Shown: piece after piece, positions 49,002 to 58,434 of the stretch
Position numbering within the stretch: the stretch's first letter is position 1
Layout: every line of letters begins with the position of its first letter
NCBI RefSeq assembly: GCF_904848625.1
Contig: NZ_CAJHCP010000006.1
Span: 248,001-312,000, forward strand
From: Paraburkholderia metrosideri
Lineage (GTDB): Bacteria > Pseudomonadota > Gammaproteobacteria > Burkholderiales > Burkholderiaceae
Direction of reading: 5' to 3'
Length of the DNA stretch: 64,000 bases
The notes under the pieces: model-generated
The model's database searches: none
What the model saw: only the letters and a program-made list of their open reading frames with translations
Told to the model about the DNA's origin: nothing
Position numbers and translations under genes: made by a program

Positions 49002-50141
49002 TTAGTTCAGTTGAGCGTGCAACAGCGACACGATGCGCTGCGCGTCGGACGAATTGTCGACCTGACCATTCGCGTCGAGCACCGCCACCTGCGTCACAGC
49101 GTCGCCCTTGGAGCGCACGTTGACGAGGAATTCCTGACCCGGCTTCTTCGCCGAATTGCCGCTGTAGAACAGCTTGCCGAACAGGCCATCCCGCTTCAAC
49201 TCCTGCATCGAATCGGCGTAACGCACGTAGTAGATGCCCTTCGCGCGATCGCGGTTATCCACCGTGAAGTTGGTGCGGTCAAGCGCCAGGCCCACTCGCA
49301 GCCAGGCGCGGTCGAAAGATTCCTGCAGATCGAGCGTCGACGTACCTGCGCTCTGGTCGATCGTGGCCGATGCGGTAGCCGGTTTAGCGTCCGTCAGCAG
49401 TTGCTTCGATTGCGCTTCGGTCAGGCCGAATTTTTCCATCAGCTTGGCAAGGAACAGCGCTTCGAGCGCCGGGTCGCGCGGACGCTCTTCCCACTTCGAC
49501 GACGTCTTGTCCTGACCCGTCAGCATTTCTTCCATTGCGCTGTGCGTAATGGAAATGTCCGTTGTGTCGGCCGGTCCGCGCGACACCAGCGTGCGGAAGC
49601 TGTCGCGCGTGCCCGACGAGTACGCGAAATCGATCACCTTGCCGACCGTGCGACGGAACCAGTCGTCCGGAATGTTCGCGCGGTTTTCAGCCCAGTCGGT
49701 CGTCATGATGCCGGTAGCCGGCGCATCGGTCTTCAACGCAAAACCGTTTTCCTGCCAGAACTCCTGCAGTTGCGGCCATAGTTGCTCCGGCGAGCGGCCG
49801 TCGACCACCAGCCAGCGGCGATCGCCGTCACGTTCGACGTGCATGCCAAGCGGATCCTGCGCATTCGGCTGACCTTCGGTGGCGTTGCCGGCTGCGGTGA
49901 CCGCGCGCGTCGGCGCACCGCCCAAGGCCAGATTGGCCGGCGGCGCAACGTAGCGCTGATCGTTCGGGCTCGTGCTCAGGTCACTCGGAACAGCGAGCGG
50001 CGGAGCACTGCCCGCGCCCTTGTAATTGACGCGATCCGACGCAAACCAGTCGTTCAGCGTGTCACAGCCGGCGAGCGTCGTCAGGGCAAGCGCCAGCGCC
50101 GCCATGCGGGTTGCGTGGAGGGAAAGTGCGGAACGTTTCAT
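49002..50141 (-). CDS. bamC: Outer-membrane assembly lipoprotein BamC
   Basis: BAM-complex lipoprotein of 379 residues. MKRSALSLHATRMAALALALTTLAGC is a lipoprotein signal with Cys26. Two helix-grip domains follow (QLWPQLQEFWQENGFAL and DRAWLRVGLALDRTNFTVDNRDRAKGIYYVRY). The start at 50139-50141 is certain: 75 upstream codons have no signal sequence. dapA lies upstream (stop at 50269), the same order as dapA-bamC in E. coli. Confidence 0.95.
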   Translation of the reverse strand: MKRSALSLHATRMAALALALTTLAGCDTLNDWFASDRVNYKGAGSAPPLAVPSDLSTSPNDQRYVAPPANLALGGAPTRAVTAAGNATEGQPNAQDPLGMHVERDGDRRWLVVDGRSPEQLWPQLQEFWQENGFALKTDAPATGIMTTDWAENRANIPDDWFRRTVGKVIDFAYSSGTRDSFRTLVSRGPADTTDISITHSAMEEMLTGQDKTSSKWEERPRDPALEALFLAKLMEKFGLTEAQSKQLLTDAKPATASATIDQSAGTSTLDLQESFDRAWLRVGLALDRTNFTVDNRDRAKGIYYVRYADSMQELKRDGLFGKLFYSGNSAKKPGQEFLVNVRSKGDAVTQVAVLDANGQVDNSSDAQRIVSLLHAQLN

Positions 50142-50268
50142 GAGGTCCTTCGTGATGCTGGAACGCGGTGCCTGGTTCTGTGTGCAGGGAACGTGGCTGG
50201 ATCGACGTCGGTTAAGGGAATGCCGGTGGCAGGCTTTCGTAGTGCTGGCGCGTACGCGGTGAATCCGC

Positions 50269-51186
50269 TTAACCCAGCAGACCCGCTTCGCGCAGCGCGC
50301 CGCGCACCACTTCGTGGTATTTCGCGTCGAGCGGCGTGAGCGGCAGGCGGATTCCGCCCTGCACACGACCCAGTTGCTGCAACGCCCATTTCGCCGGAAT
50401 CGGGTTCGATTCGATGAACAGGTTCTTATGCAGCGACAGGAGTTTCAGATGAATCTCACGCGCGGTCTTTGCGTCTGCAGCAAGGGCGGCCTTGCACAGA
50501 TCGCTCATGGCGCGCGGTGCGACGTTCGCAGTGACCGAAATATTGCCGTGGCCGCCGAGCAGCATCAGCGCGATCGCGGTGGGATCGTCGCCGCTGTAGA
50601 TGCCGAAATGCGCGGGTGCGGACTTGATCAGATGCGCAGCACGGTCGATGTTGCCCGTCGCTTCCTTCACGCCGACGATGCCCGGCACCTGCGCGCAACG
50701 CAGAATGGTTTCGTTGCTCATATCGGCAACGGTACGGCCCGGCACGTTATACAGAATGACCGGCAAGTCGACCGTTTCGGCGATCTTCGCGAAGTGGCGA
50801 TAGATGCCTTCCTGGGTCGGTTTGTTGTAGTAAGGCACGACCTGCAGCGTGGCGTCCGCACCGACGTCTTTCGCCTGCTGCGTGAGTTCGATGGCTTCGG
50901 TGGTGGAATTGCCGCCCGAGCCCGCGATCACCGGAATCCGGCCCGCCGTATGCTCGACTGCGGTCTTGACCATCAGCACGTGCTCTTCAACCGACAACGT
51001 GGCGGACTCGCCGCTCGTGCCGACGACGACGAGTGCATTCGTGCCTTCGTCGATATGCCAGTCGATCAGCTTGCGGAACGCCGGCAGATCGAGACTGCCG
51101 TCTTCGAGCATCGGGGTGATGATGGCAGGAATGCTGCCGCGAATCTGAACGCCGTCAGTGGTGCTGCTTTGATTGCCGTTAGTCAT
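50269..51186 (-). CDS. dapA: 4-hydroxy-tetrahydrodipicolinate synthase
   Basis: Condenses aspartate semialdehyde and pyruvate in the lysine/diaminopimelate pathway. It has 305 residues against 292 in E. coli, with a short extra N-terminus ([16 protein letters not shown]). The catalytic Lys is in [13 protein letters not shown]. The Tyr is in [13 protein letters not shown], and [14 protein letters not shown] holds substrate. It precedes bamC in a conserved pair. Confidence 0.97.
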   Translation of the reverse strand: MTNGNQSSTTDGVQIRGSIPAIITPMLEDGSLDLPAFRKLIDWHIDEGTNALVVVGTSGESATLSVEEHVLMVKTAVEHTAGRIPVIAGSGGNSTTEAIELTQQAKDVGADATLQVVPYYNKPTQEGIYRHFAKIAETVDLPVILYNVPGRTVADMSNETILRCAQVPGIVGVKEATGNIDRAAHLIKSAPAHFGIYSGDDPTAIALMLLGGHGNISVTANVAPRAMSDLCKAALAADAKTAREIHLKLLSLHKNLFIESNPIPAKWALQQLGRVQGGIRLPLTPLDAKYHEVVRGALREAGLLG

Positions 51187-51229
51187 GAAACGCCATGAAT
51201 TTGATCAGGTAAACCGCGATTGTAGCGGA

Positions 51230-51829
51230 TTAGCCAGCCAACTCGTAACAAGGCGAAGGGAGTGCGTGCGCAGGGTCGTCTGAGTGCTCCGCCTGCCGGA
51301 TTGCGCAGATCCGCTGGATGTAGGCCGGGCGCGGCTGCGCGAGAAAACCGTCCTGAAACGCGACGACCCGAAGCTGGCCGCGCACCCGCTCCAGAAGCTC
51401 GCCAGGAGCAAGCAAGAACGACGGATTAGAAGGTTTGCCGACCCTTTCGTTTCCTTGCGCGAAGGTCTCGTAAACCAGTACGCCGCCGGGCGCGAGCGAG
51501 CGCAAAAGCGGCGCGAACAGCGGTCGATGCAGGTAATTCGTCACCACGATCGCGGCGAACCGGACGTCGTCGGCCAACGGCCACGCGGCGCTTTCGAGAT
51601 CCGCGGCAAGCGTGGTAACGAGCGGCTCGTCACGCAGCGTGTCGAGCGCGGCCGCGTCGCGGTCGATCGCAGTCACCGGATGCCCGCGCGACGCAAAAAA
51701 CCGTGCATGCCGCCCCGCCCCCGACGCCACGTCCAGCACCGCGCCACCCGCCGCGACCAGATGCGCCCATTGGCGCACCCACGGCGACGGCGCGCTCAAT
51801 CCATGCATCGCGGTTGCGGGCGTATTCAT
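51230..51829 (-). CDS. SAM-dependent methyltransferase (class I)
   Basis: A 199-residue Rossmann methyltransferase. Motif I is AVLDVASGAGRHARFFA, motif II is VTAIDRDAAALDTLR, and LAPGGVLVYETFAQGNERVG follows. The substrate is unknown; the nearest relatives are small tellurite-resistance-type (TehB-like) methyltransferases. The start at 51827-51829 (MNTPATAMHGLS) is chosen because the upstream frame overlaps trpS. It is 20 bases downstream of the trpS stop. Confidence 0.88.
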   Translation of the reverse strand: MNTPATAMHGLSAPSPWVRQWAHLVAAGGAVLDVASGAGRHARFFASRGHPVTAIDRDAAALDTLRDEPLVTTLAADLESAAWPLADDVRFAAIVVTNYLHRPLFAPLLRSLAPGGVLVYETFAQGNERVGKPSNPSFLLAPGELLERVRGQLRVVAFQDGFLAQPRPAYIQRICAIRQAEHSDDPAHALPSPCYELAG

Positions 51830-51849
51830 CACAGACAGAGCACGCCGCG

Positions 51850-53052
51850 TCAGTTGTACGACAGGCCCATGGCCTCGCGGACATCGCGCATCGTTTCCAT
51901 CGCGAATCGGCGGGCCTTGTCGCAGCCGTCGGCGACGATCGCGCGCAGTAGCGACGGATCGTCCATGTATTTCTGCGCGCGCTCGAGCATCGGCTGCTGT
52001 TCGCGCAGAATGCCTTCGATCACCGGCTGCTTGCAGTCGAGGCAACCAATGCCTGCCGTGCGGCAACCCTTCTGCACCCATTCATGCGTCGCGTCGTTCG
52101 TATAGACCTGGTGCAGCTGCCACACCGGGCACTTGTCCGGATCGCCCGGATCGGTGCGGCGCACGCGGGCCGGATCGGTCGGCATGGTGCGCACTTTCTT
52201 CGTGATGGTTTCCGCGTCTTCGCGCAGGCCGATGGTGTTGCCGTACGACTTCGACATTTTCTGCCCGTCGAGGCCGGGCATGCGCGACGCCTCGGTCAGC
52301 ATCGCCTGTGGCTCGACCAGAATGATCTTGCGCGAGCCTTCGAGGTAGCCAAACAGACGCTCACGGTCGTTCATCGACAGGCTCTGCGATTCCTGCAACA
52401 TCGCACGTGCCTGTTCGAGCGCTTCGTCGTCGCCTTCCTGCTGATACGCGTTGCGCAACTCGTGATAAAGCTTCGAGCGCTTGCCGCCGAGCTTCTTCGC
52501 GGCGTCGTTCGCTTTCTGTTCGAAACCGGGTTCGCGACCGTACAGATAGTTGAACCGGCGCGCGATTTCACGCGTCATTTCGACGTGCGGCACCTGGTCT
52601 TCGCCGACCGGCACGAGCGAGCCGCGATACAGCAGAATGTCCGCCGCCATCAGCACCGGATAGCCGAGAAAGCCGTAAGTGGAAAGATCCCTGTCCTTCA
52701 GCTTCTCCTGCTGTTCCTTGTAGGTCGGCACGCGTTCGAGCCAGCCGAGCGGCGTACTCATACCGAGCAGCAACGCCAGTTCCGCATGCTCCGGCACCTT
52801 GCTCTGAATGAACAGCGTAGCCTGCGCCGGATCGATACCCGACGCGAGCCAGTCGACCAGCACGTCCCACACATTCTTTTCGATCAACTCGGGCGTTTCG
52901 TAGTGCGTCGTCAGCGCATGCCAGTCGACCACGCAGAAAAAGCACGGATATTCCGACTGCAAACGCACCCAGTTCTTCAGCACGCCGTGATAGTGGCCGA
53001 GGTGCAGCGAGCCGGTAGGCCGCATGCCGGAAACGATACGATCTGGGAACAT
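51850..53052 (-). CDS. trpS: Tryptophanyl-tRNA synthetase
   Basis: Class Ic synthetase of 400 residues, the longer bacterial type (E. coli has 334). HIGH-type motif HLGHYHG lies near residue 17, KMSKS in LDGQKMSKSYGN. The insert around 205-240 (KLGGKRSKLYHELRNAYQQEGDDEALEQ) is typical of the long form. Near the C-terminus is a CPVWQLHQVYT segment with a Cys/Asp-rich GCRTAGIGCLDCKQPV that looks zinc-binding. The ATG at 53050-53052 is preferred; a TTG seven codons upstream overlaps the next gene. Confidence 0.95.
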   Translation of the reverse strand: MFPDRIVSGMRPTGSLHLGHYHGVLKNWVRLQSEYPCFFCVVDWHALTTHYETPELIEKNVWDVLVDWLASGIDPAQATLFIQSKVPEHAELALLLGMSTPLGWLERVPTYKEQQEKLKDRDLSTYGFLGYPVLMAADILLYRGSLVPVGEDQVPHVEMTREIARRFNYLYGREPGFEQKANDAAKKLGGKRSKLYHELRNAYQQEGDDEALEQARAMLQESQSLSMNDRERLFGYLEGSRKIILVEPQAMLTEASRMPGLDGQKMSKSYGNTIGLREDAETITKKVRTMPTDPARVRRTDPGDPDKCPVWQLHQVYTNDATHEWVQKGCRTAGIGCLDCKQPVIEGILREQQPMLERAQKYMDDPSLLRAIVADGCDKARRFAMETMRDVREAMGLSYN

Positions 53053-53056
53053 GGTT

Positions 53057-53719
53057 TTAGAAAAGCGAGACAAGGGGAGTCAGCACCGCAGTAATCGCAC
53101 CATAGCCGAGCGTCACGAGCGGATTCAGCCAGTAGCGTGTCAGCGTGCCCGTCATGACCAGCGCCATCACGATGAAAAAACCGTAAGGCTCGAGGCGCGA
53201 CAATGCGATCGACTGCTTCGGCGGCAACAGCGCCATCAGCACACGGCCGCCGTCGAGCGGTGGTAACGGGAACAGATTCAGCACGCCGAGCACGAGGTTC
53301 ACGCCCACGCCCGCGCCGGCCATGCGCGTAAAGAACGGCTCCTCGACGCCCAGCACCGCGAGCGCCACGCCAACCACGCCCCAGATCAGCGCCTGGATGA
53401 AGTTGCACGCGGGACCTGCCGCCGCGACCCACAAGCTGCCCCAGCGCGGATTGCGAAGATTGCCGAACGCGACCGGCACCGGCTTCGCGTACCCGAACAT
53501 GAATGCGCCGCTGGTCGCGAAATACAGCAGCAGCGGAATCGCGATCGTGCCGAGCGGGTCGATGTGCCGCATCGGATTGATCGATACGCGGCCGAGCACG
53601 TAAGCGGTGTTATCGCCCAGCCAGCGGGCGACGTAGCCATGGGCGGCTTCGTGCAACGTGATCGCGAAAATCACTGGCAGCGCGTACACCGCAATGGTTT
53701 GTATCAGGGAAGAATCCAT
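53057..53719 (-). CDS. Site-2 protease family (M50) membrane metalloprotease
   Basis: Intramembrane zinc protease of 220 residues with about five transmembrane helices. The active-site HEAAH is at 23-27 with the third ligand in LFPLPPLDGGRVL. No PDZ domain is present, so this is the small FtsH-linked or Rip3-like group rather than RseP. Substrate unknown. It is 4 bases upstream of trpS on the same strand. Confidence 0.9.
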   Translation of the reverse strand: MDSSLIQTIAVYALPVIFAITLHEAAHGYVARWLGDNTAYVLGRVSINPMRHIDPLGTIAIPLLLYFATSGAFMFGYAKPVPVAFGNLRNPRWGSLWVAAAGPACNFIQALIWGVVGVALAVLGVEEPFFTRMAGAGVGVNLVLGVLNLFPLPPLDGGRVLMALLPPKQSIALSRLEPYGFFIVMALVMTGTLTRYWLNPLVTLGYGAITAVLTPLVSLF

Positions 53720-53766
53720 AGCTCACTATTGTAACAACGCGGTTGCGGGCGTCTGTCCGCTTCCGC

Positions 53767-54402
53767 TCATGCCGTCTCTTCGAGACCAAAGGGCGCGAGA
53801 GAACCTCGCCCTGCCCGCACCAGCACCGGCTCTGCGCCGGTCAGATCGATCACGGTGGACGGCTCGCACACACACGCGCCGCCGTCGATCACCAGATCCA
53901 GTTGCTTCTCCAGCCGGTCGCGAATCTCTTCGGGATCGTTCAGCGGCTGGGTTTCGCCCGGCATGATCAGCGTGGAGCCGAGCAACGGCTGGCCCAGTTC
54001 CTCGAGAATCGCCAGCGTGATCGCGTGATCGGGCACCCGCAGGCCGATGGTCTTGCGCGACGGATGCGACAGGCGCCGCGGCACTTCCTTGGTGGCTTGC
54101 AGCACGAACACGTAAGGACCCGGCGTGACCGACTTGATCAGCCGGTACTGCCGGTTGTCCACCATCGCGAAGTTCGACAGTTCCGACAGATCGCGCACCA
54201 GCAACGACAGCAGTTGCTTCTCGTCGAGTCCGCGAATGCGCCGCAAACGCTCCACTGCGTCCTTATCGTCGAGCTGGCAGGCGAGCGCATAGCTCGAATC
54301 GGTGGGCAGCGCGACCACGCCGCCTTCCTTGATGATCTGCACGGCCTGCTTGACGAGGCGCGGCTGCGGGTTATCAGGGTGAAGCCGAAAGTATTGGGAC
54401 AT
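53767..54402 (-). CDS. yciO: YciO-type YrdC-domain protein
   Basis: A 211-residue protein of the Sua5/YciO/YrdC group. It begins MSQYFRLHPDNPQPRLVKQAV and carries PTDSSYALACQLDDKDAVERLRRIR and KTIGLRVPDH. Sequence is closest to E. coli YciO (MSQFFYIHPDNPQQRL), not to TsaC, which makes threonylcarbamoyl-AMP for t6A. YciO has weaker catalytic activity and its role is unsettled. Next to a PHP-domain gene, as in the E. coli yciO-trpH pair. Confidence 0.93.
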   Translation of the reverse strand: MSQYFRLHPDNPQPRLVKQAVQIIKEGGVVALPTDSSYALACQLDDKDAVERLRRIRGLDEKQLLSLLVRDLSELSNFAMVDNRQYRLIKSVTPGPYVFVLQATKEVPRRLSHPSRKTIGLRVPDHAITLAILEELGQPLLGSTLIMPGETQPLNDPEEIRDRLEKQLDLVIDGGACVCEPSTVIDLTGAEPVLVRAGRGSLAPFGLEETA

Positions 54403-54593
54403 GATGTCTAACGATGGCTACAGACGAACGACGGCGGAGCCGCGGACGGGTTGCAACGAGCAACGAACGGCAGACCGGACGAAAACTCCGATCAAAATGC
54501 AACGAAAAGTCAGATGTGAAGCGGGACGAAAACCGCACGCGGCGTGCCCGGACGGTTCTCGCGCACTACGTGCCGCCATGGCACGGCGCACGA

Positions 54594-55424
54594 TCACAGC
54601 CAGCGTTCCCAGACGGGCTTGAGATCGGACGGCAGCGGCGGCAGCGTGCCAAGTTCGATGCGGCCTTCGCCAGGCGCATGGAAGTCGGACCCGCGTGATG
54701 CCTCGAATCCGAATCGGCGTGCGACATCCGCATATTCGCGGTATTGGTCCGGCGTATGGCTGCCGGTGACGACCTCGATCGCTTTCCCGCCCAGGTCGAT
54801 GAATTCGGCGAAAAACGCGTCGAATTCGACTGGTGAGTACGCGTAACGGCCCGGGTGCGCGACGATTGCTTCGCCACCCGCTTGCTGGATCCAGCCGACC
54901 GCGTCGGCCAGTTTGGCCCAGCGATGCGCGATAAAGCCCGGCTTGCCGTCGCCGAGATAGCGATTGAACACATCTTGCGTGGAGCTGCAGTGGCCGCTTT
55001 CGACCATGAAGCGCGCGAAATGCGTACGCGAAATCATGTCGGGATTCGACACGTATTTGAGCGCACCTTCATATGCATTGGGGATACCGAGCGTGGCCAG
55101 TTGCTCGCCGATCGCTTCGGCGCGCGCCGCGCGGCCGTCGCGCGTGCGGGCCAGCCCGTCGATCAGGGCCGGGTTGGCCGGATCGATCCCCAGACCGACG
55201 ATATGCACCGTGCGCGACGCCCACGTCACTGAAATTTCGACCCCGCTCAGGTAGGCCATGCCGAGTTCCTCGGCCGTGCGGCGCGCTTCGAGCTGCCCCC
55301 CCACTTCGTCGTGATCGGTCAGCGCCCAGAGCGTCACGCCGCCCGCCTGCGCGCGGCGTGCGACGTCGGCAGGCGAAAACTGGCCGTCGGAAATGGTGGA
55401 ATGACAGTGTAGGTCGGCGTTCAT
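54594..55424 (-). CDS. PHP-domain phosphatase (RNase AM / YciV type)
   Basis: A 276-residue metal-dependent phosphoesterase. The PHP motif DLHCHSTISDG is at residues 4-14, followed by LTDHDEVGG and HPGRYAYSP, and at the end GSDFHAPGE supplies the last ligands. E. coli YciV (TrpH, RNase AM) removes 5' nucleotides from 3',5'-bisphosphates and rRNA precursors. Adjacent yciO gives the same neighbourhood as E. coli. About 190 bases separate it from yciO, with nothing recognisable between. Confidence 0.92.
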   Translation of the reverse strand: MNADLHCHSTISDGQFSPADVARRAQAGGVTLWALTDHDEVGGQLEARRTAEELGMAYLSGVEISVTWASRTVHIVGLGIDPANPALIDGLARTRDGRAARAEAIGEQLATLGIPNAYEGALKYVSNPDMISRTHFARFMVESGHCSSTQDVFNRYLGDGKPGFIAHRWAKLADAVGWIQQAGGEAIVAHPGRYAYSPVEFDAFFAEFIDLGGKAIEVVTGSHTPDQYREYADVARRFGFEASRGSDFHAPGEGRIELGTLPPLPSDLKPVWERWL

Positions 55425-55527
55425 CGTGGTCGTGGAAAGGTTCTGTATTCATTTTACTGCAACGCAGTAAGCGGCCACAGAGCTATCTCGATTCAACCGC
55501 TCGCGCGATTCCCACAATCTGCGAGGC

Positions 55528-56412
55528 TCAGGCGCAAAACCCTTCAATCAGCGCCGCGATCTGCTCAGGCTGGTCGTGATGCACCATATGCCCCGCCCCG
55601 TCGATGATCTTCTCGCGCCAGTTCGGAAAAGCCTCGAAACGTGCCTTGAATTCGGCCAAGGGAATATCGCCGGCAATGGCCGCAAGCGTCGGCGAACTGG
55701 CAGCCTCGACATGCAGCACTTTCGCGCTCACCTTGCGCCACACGGCCATCACCTCGTCGAGCCGATACAGCGTCGGGCCGCGCACCTTGTGCGCCGGGTC
55801 GGCCAGCAACATGTAGCGCCCTTCGCCGTCGGGCTTGGACCAGTGCTGCGCGAGAAACTGCGCACGCTGCGGAGCCAGGCGCGGGTTGGTTCTGATCAGA
55901 CGCGCGGCGACTTCATCGAGCGACGCGTAACGCTTGAGCTGAGGCGGATCGCGCAATTCGTCGAGCCACGTCAGCAGGCGTTTAGGTGCTTGTGCCGCGT
56001 GGGCCGGCGCCAGACCGAAACCTTCGAGATCGACGACACGGCGCACCCGTTCCGGGCGCACGCCCGCATACAGGCACACGATGTTCGCGCCCATGCTGTG
56101 GCCGATCAGGTTCGCCTCGCCGTGCGGCGCGTAGTGGTCGAGCAGCACGTCGAGATCGGCCAGATAGTCCTGCATCCAGTAACTGCCGCTGCCCCGCTCG
56201 GCCACTGGCCAGTCCGAAAGACCAAAACCGCGCATGTCCGGCGCGATGATCTGCCAGTCGCCGCCGAGCGAATCGACGACGAACTGGAACGACGCTGCGA
56301 CATCCATCCAGCCGTGCAGCATGAACAGCGCAGGCGCCTCCGGATTGCCCCAGCGCCGCACATGCAGACGGATGCCGCGCACGGCAATGAATTCAGACTG
56401 CGAAGTGTTCAT
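55528..56412 (-). CDS. Alpha/beta hydrolase
   Basis: A 294-residue alpha/beta hydrolase. The nucleophile elbow is LIGHSMGAN, the oxyanion HGW is LFMLHGWMDVA, and the last His is IDGAGHMVHHDQPEQIA. Asp for the triad likely lies in VEAASSPTLAAIA or a nearby strand. Substrate unknown. It stands between the PHP gene and the DUF455 gene on the same strand, each with about 100 bases between. Confidence 0.9.
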   Translation of the reverse strand: MNTSQSEFIAVRGIRLHVRRWGNPEAPALFMLHGWMDVAASFQFVVDSLGGDWQIIAPDMRGFGLSDWPVAERGSGSYWMQDYLADLDVLLDHYAPHGEANLIGHSMGANIVCLYAGVRPERVRRVVDLEGFGLAPAHAAQAPKRLLTWLDELRDPPQLKRYASLDEVAARLIRTNPRLAPQRAQFLAQHWSKPDGEGRYMLLADPAHKVRGPTLYRLDEVMAVWRKVSAKVLHVEAASSPTLAAIAGDIPLAEFKARFEAFPNWREKIIDGAGHMVHHDQPEQIAALIEGFCA

Positions 56413-56517
56413 GAACGCGCGCCCCGAAAAAAGAATGGTCGTTCGATTATAACGAGATAGCCAGACGATGCGAGGGGCCCGATCGTGGAAGAAGGTCTCA
56501 GTCGGTTCCTGATAACG

Positions 56518-57432
56518 TCAGTCGGGGCTGGCTGAAGGGAGCGGTTGCCCGAGATCGAGGTCGGCCAGCGCGGCCAGTTCGGCCTCGTCGAAGCCAGCGT
56601 CGCGGCGCGCTTCGAAATTGAACGGACCGCGTAATTTCGGCGCGTGATACTGACCGGCCAGGCGAGTGTAGGTCTCGTGCGGATCGAGGCCGCTCTGGTC
56701 GCACAAGTGACGAAACCAGTGGTTGCCGATCAGCACGTGGCCGATTTCGTCGCGCAGGATCACGTCGAGGATGGCCGCGGACGTGTGATCGCCGGCCTGT
56801 TGTAGACGGGCACGGATCGGCGGCGAAGCGTCGAGGCCGCGTGCTTCGAGCGTGCGGGGCACGAGCGCCATGCGCGCGAGCACCTCGCCGCGGGTGCGTT
56901 CGCACATGTCCCAGAGGCCGTCGTGCGCGGGAAAATCTCCGTACGCGTGGCCGTATTCCGCGAGCCGCGCGGTCAGCAGCGAGAAGTGATAGGCCTCTTC
57001 GGCGGCAACTTTGAGCCAGTCGGTGTAGAACGCGGCGGGCATGGCGGCGAAACGCCAGACGGCGTCGAGCGCGAGGTTGATCGCGTTGAATTCGATGTGC
57101 GCAAGCGCGTGCAGCAGCACCGCACGGCCTTGTGGCGATTGCATGCTGCGCCGTTTCAAGCGACGCGGATCGACCAACTCGGGTTGCGCCGGCCGGCCCG
57201 GCAGGTCGGGCGGTTCGTCCAGTTCGAGGCCGGCGGAACAGGTCATCTGGCCCGCCAGCACTGCGGCGTGGAGCGCACGGGTGGCCGTCGCTTTCGTCAC
57301 CGGATCGTTCTCGCGTAAGGCGGCAAGCGCGGCGGTTCGCGCGCAATCGGCCTGACGGCGGCAATTTGCGGCGTCAGGGGCCGGGCTAACGACAGGCGCG
57401 GTGGACAAGCTAAACGAAGCGGCTGACATCAT
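56518..57432 (-). CDS. DUF455 ferritin-like domain protein
   Basis: A 304-residue protein. DUF455 signatures are clear: LLHALAHIEFNAINLALDAVWRF, WLKVAAEEAYHFSLL (E-x6-Y and ExxH ligands), and ILRDEIGHVLIGNHWFRHLC. These match di-iron or tRNA-MiaE-like helices. Function is unknown, possibly tRNA hydroxylation, by fold only. The start is ATG at 57430-57432 or the next codon. The open frame runs upstream 500 codons against hslO and the carbonic anhydrase gene, which is rejected as a chance frame. Confidence 0.88.
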   Translation of the reverse strand: MMSAASFSLSTAPVVSPAPDAANCRRQADCARTAALAALRENDPVTKATATRALHAAVLAGQMTCSAGLELDEPPDLPGRPAQPELVDPRRLKRRSMQSPQGRAVLLHALAHIEFNAINLALDAVWRFAAMPAAFYTDWLKVAAEEAYHFSLLTARLAEYGHAYGDFPAHDGLWDMCERTRGEVLARMALVPRTLEARGLDASPPIRARLQQAGDHTSAAILDVILRDEIGHVLIGNHWFRHLCDQSGLDPHETYTRLAGQYHAPKLRGPFNFEARRDAGFDEAELAALADLDLGQPLPSASPD

Positions 57433-57846
57433 GGCAGGCAGGCTGATAAAAGAAGCGGCGCGGACGCGATTCTGGATCGGGCGCGCGGCAGCGTGTGACA
57501 GAGAGAGCGAAACGGGCTCGACGCAAGGTCCGTCAGAGAATGGCGGGTCCGACCGGCGTGGCTGTGCAGCAGGACGTGCTCGCAGGCCCACGCCGTGCAG
57601 CCTCGACCGATGCGGGCACCGAAGCGGGCCTGCAAATTCGAACCCGGACCCGGCAACACCGCACGCCCCGGCACTACGCCAGGCGGCCCAACCACACAAC
57701 CGTTTACAATACCCGATTCGACTACCCGGCGCGCCAGGCGCGCTGGCAAAGCGGCACATCCCGCGGGAAGCCCAGCCAGGCCTTACATGGCGGGCAAGCC
57801 ACCGCCCCACTTCAGCGTATGCAGCGACTGAGCAAGAGGAGACATT
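57433..57846. other. Divergent intergenic region between DUF455 and the gamma-carbonic-anhydrase gene
   Basis: About 414 bases with promoters for both directions. TACAAT at 57705-57710 is a possible plus-strand -10 for the carbonic anhydrase gene; its -35 region is poor. No RNA gene or repeat is seen. The short frames here lack features. Confidence 0.45.
57705..57710 (+). promoter_or_regulatory. Possible -10 of the carbonic-anhydrase-like gene
   Basis: TACAAT, 5 of 6 matches to the consensus, about 136 bases before the start codon. The -35 region (GGCGGC-like) is poor, so confidence is low. Confidence 0.3.
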
Positions 57847-58371
57847 GTGACGATTTACAAGCTTGGCGAAGCCGCCCCGACTATCCATGAAAGCGTGTTC
57901 ATCGCGGACTCGGCGACTATCATCGGCAATGTAACGATCGAGGAAAACGCCAGCGTCTGGTTTGGCGCAACGATCCGCGGCGACAACGAGGCAATCACCA
58001 TCGGCGTCGGCAGCAACGTGCAGGAAAACGCCGTCCTGCATACCGACCCAGGCTTTCCTCTGACGATCGAGCCCAACGTGACGGTCGGCCATCAGGTCAT
58101 GCTGCACGGCTGCACCATCAAGGAAGGTTCGTTGATCGGAATTCAGGCCGTGGTCTTGAATGGAGCGGTAATCGGCCGCAACTGTCTGGTCGGAGCGGGC
58201 GCCATCGTCACGGAAGGCAAAGTGTTTCCCGACAATTCGCTGATTCTCGGCGCGCCCGCCAAGGTGGTGCGCGAACTGACCGAGACGGATATCGCCAATA
58301 TGCAGCGCGGCGCGGCAAGCTACGCCGAGCGCCGCGAATATTTCAAGGCGCAGCTCGTACGCATCGGCTAG
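57847..58371 (+). CDS. Gamma-carbonic-anhydrase-like hexapeptide protein
   Basis: Left-handed beta-helix protein of 174 residues from a GTG start (57847-57849) with AGAGGAGA upstream. Hexapeptide repeats IGNVTIEENASVWFGATIRGD and zinc-ligand histidines (LHTDPG and TVGHQVMLHGCT) match the gamma-carbonic anhydrase (YrdA/PaaY) group. Carbonic anhydrase activity varies in this group, so function is uncertain. hslO follows after 63 bases. Confidence 0.9.
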   Translation: MTIYKLGEAAPTIHESVFIADSATIIGNVTIEENASVWFGATIRGDNEAITIGVGSNVQENAVLHTDPGFPLTIEPNVTVGHQVMLHGCTIKEGSLIGIQAVVLNGAVIGRNCLVGAGAIVTEGKVFPDNSLILGAPAKVVRELTETDIANMQRGAASYAERREYFKAQLVRIG

Positions 58372-58434
58372 CAAGCCGGCGCGCCGGGCGCGCAAGGTGC
58401 GGCATGAGCCGCGCCATTCCACCGAGGAAAAGTT

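Noticed and set aside
50142..50366. Longer bamC reading into dapA
   Set aside because: The 75 extra codons are Arg/Ser-rich noise ahead of a clear lipoprotein signal peptide.
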